Source: an uncultured Bacteroidota bacterium (lineage in GTDB: Bacteria > Bacteroidota > Bacteroidia > Bacteroidales > UBA12077). Taken from it: DNA of 64,000 nt. Both the position numbers and the translations under genes were made by a program. The notes beneath the pieces were generated by a model. It was not told where the DNA came from. It saw only the letters and a program-made list of their open reading frames with translations, and searched no databases. The stretch spans positions 1 through 64,000 of the forward strand of contig CAJXLK010000006.1 in the NCBI GenBank assembly GCA_913055635.1. Direction: 5' to 3'. This document shows, one piece after another, positions 59,764 to 64,000 of the stretch (the first letter of the stretch is position 1; each line of letters starts with the position of its first letter).

Positions 59764-61596
59764 ATGGCTGACATCATACAATTGTTATCGGATACCGTCG
59801 CCAATCAGATTGCAGCTGGGGAGGTCATTCAACGCCCGGCCTCGGTGGTCAAGGAATTGATGGAGAATGCAGTGGACGCCGGGGCCAACGAGGTGAAGGT
59901 GGTGATCAAGGACGCCGGCAAGACCTCTATCCAGGTGATCGATGATGGGTGTGGTATGTCTCCCACCGACGCCCGCCTGGCCTTTGAACGCCATTCCACT
60001 TCAAAAATCCGTACTGCCGAGGACCTTTTTGCGATCCGTACTATGGGCTTTCGCGGGGAAGCCCTGGCTTCGGTGGCCGCCATCTCGCATGTCGAATTGA
60101 AAACCCGCCGGGTGGAAGATCAGATCGGCACCCGCCTGCGCATTGAAGGTTCACAGGTTCAGGAACAGGAGCCTGTACAGTGCCCGGCCGGCAGTAATTT
60201 CACCGTGAAGAACCTTTTTTACAATGTCCCGGCCCGCCGCAAGTTCCTGAAAAAAAACACCACCGAGCTGAACCACATCATCCGCGAGTTCAAACAAATT
60301 GTCCTGGCCCAGCCTGAGGTCTCGTTTTCCCTGACCCACAATGATGCCCTGTTGTATAAGCTGCCCGCCGATAAATTTGGCAAACGCATCGTGGATGTTT
60401 TTGGAGGCGCCATCAAAGACAACATCACCCCGCTTAAGTCGGAAACCCGTATTGTTAAAGTCCGCGGGTACATCGGGCATCCCGACAAGGCCAAGAAAAG
60501 GGGCGGGGAACAGTTCTTCTTCGTGAATAACCGTTACATGAAGAACCCCTACCTGCACAAGGCCATCATGGATGCTTATGACCGGATCATTCCCCAGGGT
60601 GCCCTGCCAGCTTATTTCATCCACCTGGAAGTGCCTTCCGAATCGATGGATGTCAACATTCACCCTACCAAAACGGAGGTGAAGTTTGAAGATCAGCAGG
60701 CCATCTGGCAGATTCTTCACGCTTCGGTCAAGGAGACCCTCGGGAAGAACCACCTGACCCCCGCCCTGGACTTCGACCAAAAGGGCAACATCGGGATCCC
60801 GCCCCTGACCAGCGACAAGCAGGTGCAACCCCCAACCATTGAAGTAGACCCCCATTATAACCCTTTCGAGGAAGAAAAGGCAGGCGGGGAACAAGGCCCC
60901 GCTTCCCCGGGTAAAAAAAACACCCACCCGCCCATGAACTGGCAGGAGCTTTATGGCAAATTTGAGTCGCCGGCCGAACAGGGTACGATTCGAATCGCTT
61001 CCGGGGCCGATAAGGAGGAAGATCAAGACCGCCAGGAATCGGGCAAAACCTTTTTTCAGTTCAAGGAGCGCTATGTGATGACCCCGGTTAAGTCCGGACT
61101 GATGGTTATACACCAGCGAAGGGCCCATATCCGCATCCTGTATGAATACTATTTGAAGACCCAGCGGAACCGAAGCCGCGTGATCCAAAAACAGCTCTAT
61201 CCGGAGGAAATGGAGTTGAATCATTCGGATTTTCAAACCCTGCAAAATATGCAGCAAGAGCTTCGGAAAATTGGCCTCGATCTGCAGTTGCAGGAAAACA
61301 ACCTGGTTAGGATAGACGGCGTGCCGGCTGAAGCCGATATTGAAAATCCCAGGGAGATGGTCGAAGCCCTGTTGGAAGCTTATGCCGAGGACCAGGATTT
61401 TGGAGCAAACATGAGCGAATCGGTGGCCCTTTCTCTGGCCAGGGCTACGGCCATTGATCAGGGCCGGTTGCTGGAAGAAGAGGAGATGCGCGAGCTCGTT
61501 GACAAGCTTTTCGCCAGCGAGGCACCCAACTATACCCCTTCCGGCCAAAAAATTGTGGCTTTTATTCAAACCGAAGATTTCGAAAAACTGTTTTAA
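59764..61596 (+). CDS. mutL: DNA mismatch repair protein MutL
   Basis: A 610-residue mismatch-repair ATPase. GHKL motifs are intact: ELMENAVDAGANEVKV, IDDGCGM, TMGFRGEALASVAAI and the HSTSKIR loop; a proline-rich linker (about 350-410) leads to the C-terminal dimerisation domain. Where endonuclease-type MutL has DQHA(X)2E(X)4E, this protein reads HQRRAHIRILYE starting at His450, so the metal-binding Asp and the motif His are replaced. The start is the ATG at 59764 (a TTG codon precedes it). Length is normal. Confidence 0.94.
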   Translation: MADIIQLLSDTVANQIAAGEVIQRPASVVKELMENAVDAGANEVKVVIKDAGKTSIQVIDDGCGMSPTDARLAFERHSTSKIRTAEDLFAIRTMGFRGEALASVAAISHVELKTRRVEDQIGTRLRIEGSQVQEQEPVQCPAGSNFTVKNLFYNVPARRKFLKKNTTELNHIIREFKQIVLAQPEVSFSLTHNDALLYKLPADKFGKRIVDVFGGAIKDNITPLKSETRIVKVRGYIGHPDKAKKRGGEQFFFVNNRYMKNPYLHKAIMDAYDRIIPQGALPAYFIHLEVPSESMDVNIHPTKTEVKFEDQQAIWQILHASVKETLGKNHLTPALDFDQKGNIGIPPLTSDKQVQPPTIEVDPHYNPFEEEKAGGEQGPASPGKKNTHPPMNWQELYGKFESPAEQGTIRIASGADKEEDQDRQESGKTFFQFKERYVMTPVKSGLMVIHQRRAHIRILYEYYLKTQRNRSRVIQKQLYPEEMELNHSDFQTLQNMQQELRKIGLDLQLQENNLVRIDGVPAEADIENPREMVEALLEAYAEDQDFGANMSESVALSLARATAIDQGRLLEEEEMRELVDKLFASEAPNYTPSGQKIVAFIQTEDFEKLF

Positions 61597-61630
61597 TAAC
61601 TGAAGACATTAACAAACAAAAAGCGATCTA

Positions 61631-62371
61631 ATGGCGCAAGTTAGACAAAGTGGATTTATGGGGACACCCCCGGTGGTCAAAAACCTGATCATCATCAATG
61701 TGCTGGCCCTTTTGGGTTACTATGCTTTTCGCGGGTCATTTAACCTGAACTGGACCCTTGGGCTCTTTTACTGGGGTTCAGGGCAGTTTGAACCCTACCA
61801 GTTCGTAACCCATATGTTTATGCATGGTGGATTTGCCCACCTTTTCTTCAATATGTTTGCCCTGTGGATGTTTGGCCGTGTTTTGGAGCAGGTTTGGGGT
61901 TCCAAGCGGTTCTTTATTTATTTTTTTGTGACGGGCCTGGGAGCGGCTTTTCTCCATTTGCTGGTCAACCACATCCATATACAAACCATGATGGCCCAGA
62001 TGGATGAAGAATCCATCAATATTGTCATTGAACGGGGATTCAACGCCCTCAAAGAAGGGAAAAACTTCACCAATCCGGCCATGCGTGACCTCAATCTTTC
62101 CATGAACATTCCAACCGTCGGAGCTTCTGGAGCCGTTTTTGGGATCCTTTTGGCTTTCGGCATGCTTTTTCCCAATACCCAGCTGATGCTGCTTTTTCCG
62201 CCCATCCCCATTAAGGCCAAATATTTTGTGTTTGGTTACGGAGCCATTGAATTATTCCTCGGTGTCACCCAAGCCGGCAGCAATGTAGCCCACTTTGCCC
62301 ATGTGGGCGGAATGATATTTGGATTTATCCTGATCAAATACTGGAATAGCCGGAGAAAAAAATTCTTTTGA
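61631..62371 (+). CDS. Rhomboid-family intramembrane serine protease
   Basis: A 246-residue membrane protein with the rhomboid catalytic Ser in VGASGAVFGILLAFG and His in VAHFAHVGGMIFGF, and the loop motif HGGFAHLFFNMFALW. A polar insert of some 50 residues (about 115-160) lies before the Ser helix. It follows mutL by 34 bp and precedes a second rhomboid by 25 bp; the tandem arrangement suggests a shared transcript. Confidence 0.92.
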   Translation: MAQVRQSGFMGTPPVVKNLIIINVLALLGYYAFRGSFNLNWTLGLFYWGSGQFEPYQFVTHMFMHGGFAHLFFNMFALWMFGRVLEQVWGSKRFFIYFFVTGLGAAFLHLLVNHIHIQTMMAQMDEESINIVIERGFNALKEGKNFTNPAMRDLNLSMNIPTVGASGAVFGILLAFGMLFPNTQLMLLFPPIPIKAKYFVFGYGAIELFLGVTQAGSNVAHFAHVGGMIFGFILIKYWNSRRKKFF

Positions 62372-62396
62372 CGTGCTTGATTAAAACGAGATTTGT

Positions 62397-63278
62397 ATGG
62401 GATTTTTAGATCAATTGAGAGACCGGTATCAGAAGAGCAACATGTTGTTGAGGCTCATTTACATCAATGTTGCTGTATTTCTTGTGGTTAATATCATCTG
62501 GGTTTTTGGTTTTTTACTGGGCGCTGACAAGTCGCTGCTCCAGGTCATGATTGAATGGCTGGCCGTTCCATCAGACCTGACCAAACTGCTTACGCGCCCC
62601 TGGACGGTGGTTACCCATATGTTTTTTCACAAGGGGATCTGGCATATCCTGATGAACCTTTTGTGGCTCTACATCTTCGGCCGCATTTTTTTGCAGTACC
62701 TTAATGAAAAGCGTCTTTTAAGCCTTTATTTGGTGGGCGGTTTTTCCGGTGCGGCCTTGTTTATCCTGGCATTTAATGTGTTTCCGGTATTTGAACCCGG
62801 CGTTCCTGCCCTGGGGGCCTCGGCTGCGATTATGGCTGTGGTGGTCGCCATCGCCTATTACCGGCCCAACTATACCATCCACCTTCTTTTCCTGGGGCCT
62901 GTAAAGATCAAGTACATTGCCATTTTTGCCCTGGTCATCGATTTTTTCAGCATTCCCGGACAAAATGCCGGTGGCCACATTGCTCACCTGGGAGGGGCCA
63001 TCTTTGGTTTCTTTTATATCTACCAGCTTATGCAGGGGGTAAATATTACCCGCGGTTTTGACCGGGTGATGGACAACCTGTTTGCCCTGCTTAAGCCCAG
63101 GCCCCGTTTTCGGGTCACCCATAAGCGGCCCAGGTCGGATATAGAATACAATAAGCAGAAAGTAGAGCACCAGAAACGCATTGACAAGATCCTGGAAAAG
63201 ATTTCCAAAAACGGGTATGAAAGTTTGACTCAGGAAGAAAAGGAGATTCTTTTCAAACAGGGGGGCGGCCAGTCTTGA
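62397..63278 (+). CDS. Rhomboid-family protease with C-terminal cytoplasmic domain
   Basis: A 293-residue protein. The first helix starts LLRLIYINVAVFLVVNIIW; the loop HKGIWHILMNLLWLYIFG, catalytic Ser in LGASAAIMAVVV (GASA instead of GASG) and His in HIAHLGGAIFGFFY are visible. A basic, helical C-terminal tail of about 75 residues (ending LTQEEKEILFKQGGG) is a feature of this Bacteroidota subfamily. It is the second of two tandem rhomboids after mutL. Likely active because Ser and His are both present. Confidence 0.9.
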   Translation: MGFLDQLRDRYQKSNMLLRLIYINVAVFLVVNIIWVFGFLLGADKSLLQVMIEWLAVPSDLTKLLTRPWTVVTHMFFHKGIWHILMNLLWLYIFGRIFLQYLNEKRLLSLYLVGGFSGAALFILAFNVFPVFEPGVPALGASAAIMAVVVAIAYYRPNYTIHLLFLGPVKIKYIAIFALVIDFFSIPGQNAGGHIAHLGGAIFGFFYIYQLMQGVNITRGFDRVMDNLFALLKPRPRFRVTHKRPRSDIEYNKQKVEHQKRIDKILEKISKNGYESLTQEEKEILFKQGGGQS

Positions 63279-63503
63279 TTTATGGCGCAGCAGTCTGGCC
63301 GGGCGATCACAACCTGCTGCTATCATGGGCAGCCCGATAGCGAGGGGCCGGCGGCTGCCTTCAAGGGTTTGGCCGGACGGTCAGAACGCTGTGTTACCAA
63401 GGCCGGGGATGGTTTTAAACCTGAAAGGTACAGGGATCCGGGTTGCTTTCATCAACCGCCTTTGACCCACTTGTTTGCTGAACCACTGAATGTTTAGGGT
63501 TTG

Positions 63504-64000
63504 ATGAAGAGGTTGCTTAAGATTGTCAATTATGTGTTTGCCACGGTATTGCTGCTGGCGTATGTAGCCCCTTTGGTTTCTCCCCAAATTGCATGGCCCC
63601 TGGCCTTTTTGGGATTGATTTTTCCCGTGCTGGTGGGGATTAACCTGTTGTTTTTCGTTTTTTGGCTTTCGGTGCGGAAATGGTATTTTATGATTTCACT
63701 GTTGGTGCTGTTAATTGGTGTGAATCCCATCTCAAGGACTTATCAGCTCAACGGACAGGGGGATGATGGCCCCGGGAAGAAGCAAAAGGCTTCAAAGCAG
63801 GATGAACTCACCCTGCTTTCTTATAATGTGCGGATTTTTGGGTTGGTGGGCAGCAACCAGTTCGGGCATGACCAGGAAAAGCTGTTTGAGCTGATACGAA
63901 GCCAGGATCCCGATGTGGTATGCTTTCAGGAGTTTTACATAAGTCCGCGCAAGGGCCTTACACTGGAAAAAATTCAAAGGCAGCTTCCCGGGTTGAACCA
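63504..64000 (+). CDS. Endonuclease/exonuclease/phosphatase-family protein, 3'-truncated by the window
   Basis: The frame from the ATG at 63504 stays open to the window end (165 codons). Residues 1-90 hold three hydrophobic segments (KIVNYVFATVLLLAYVAPLV; LAFLGLIFPVLVGINLLFFV; YFMISLLVLLIGV), followed by the start of an EEP domain: LTLLSYNVRIFG, then QDPDVVCFQEFY with the catalytic Glu. Membrane-anchored EEP proteins of this layout are common in Bacteroidota; the substrate (lipid, phosphodiester or nucleic acid) is unknown. The 225-bp gap before it shows no convincing gene. Confidence 0.85.
   Translation, partial: MKRLLKIVNYVFATVLLLAYVAPLVSPQIAWPLAFLGLIFPVLVGINLLFFVFWLSVRKWYFMISLLVLLIGVNPISRTYQLNGQGDDGPGKKQKASKQDELTLLSYNVRIFGLVGSNQFGHDQEKLFELIRSQDPDVVCFQEFYISPRKGLTLEKIQRQLPGLN

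Noticed and set aside
60151-61569. Minus-strand 472-residue open frame
   Set aside because: Antisense shadow of mutL.
63282-63497. 71-residue protein between the rhomboid and EEP genes
   Set aside because: No family resemblance, odd composition, no promoter or membrane features; treated as non-coding.

Overview
The window comes from a Bacteroidota genome, probably an anaerobic or facultative member of the Bacteroidales/Marinilabiliales side. Evidence for the phylum: promoters of the TTTG ... TAnnTTTG type, a UpxY antiterminator, lamin-tail and FlgD-like secreted-protein architecture, three rhomboids, a TPR-PD40 envelope protein, LpxK, and the order rplU-rpmA-serS. Ferredoxin-type P-loop ATPases with a NifX-like partner point to anaerobic life. 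No rRNA, tRNA, CRISPR array, prophage or intact transposase was seen.

Layout. 1-1.2 kb: an orphan antitoxin-like gene, a DUF4160/DUF2442 pair and a decayed wecB pseudogene. 1.2-6.1 kb (minus strand): GDP-fucose genes (gmd, fcl), envelope proteins and a promoter-proximal UpxY regulator of a polysaccharide locus. 6.3-8.4 kb: serS, rpmA and rplU. 8.9-17.7 kb: two glycosyltransferases, an MsbA-like ABC exporter and four sulfotransferase-fold genes, consistent with a sulfated surface glycan or glycolipid; a fifth sulfotransferase lies at 25.8 kb. 18-25.5 kb (minus strand): an eight-gene set (DUF5320, DUF134 regulator, NifX-like carrier, DUF89, CGGC protein, flavoprotein disulfide reductase, two ferredoxin-MinD ATPases) that resembles a metal-cofactor or orange-protein-type system. 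A perfect 14-bp palindrome lies in its promoter spacer. 27-45 kb: housekeeping and envelope genes (comF, folK, sppA, ruvC, radC, rlpA, rhomboid, transglutaminase, hflX, PAS kinase, asd). 45-50 kb: a large secreted lamin-tail protein and an MFS exporter. 50-59 kb: PNP and lpxK, divergent from a TetR-TolC-adaptor-RND efflux operon. 59-64 kb: mutL, two rhomboids and a truncated EEP-family gene.

The most striking genome-level property is the intergenic DNA. Almost every gap over 300 bp holds its own degenerate tandem repeat, with a different unit at each locus (about 15, 20, 22, 42, 48, 52, 65 or 129 bp). Six gaps carry clusters of the hairpin CCCCGCTTAGCGGGG, 24 full copies in all. Repeats abut or supply stop codons (serS, tetR, DUF134). 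They have also expanded in frame inside genes: a 60-bp unit in the lamin-tail protein, and 36-bp and about 18-bp units in rlpA.

All calls are from reading the sequence and translations by eye; no database search was run. Start codons were moved inward from the longest open frame where the family N-terminus, a 4-bp overlap or repeat DNA indicated it.
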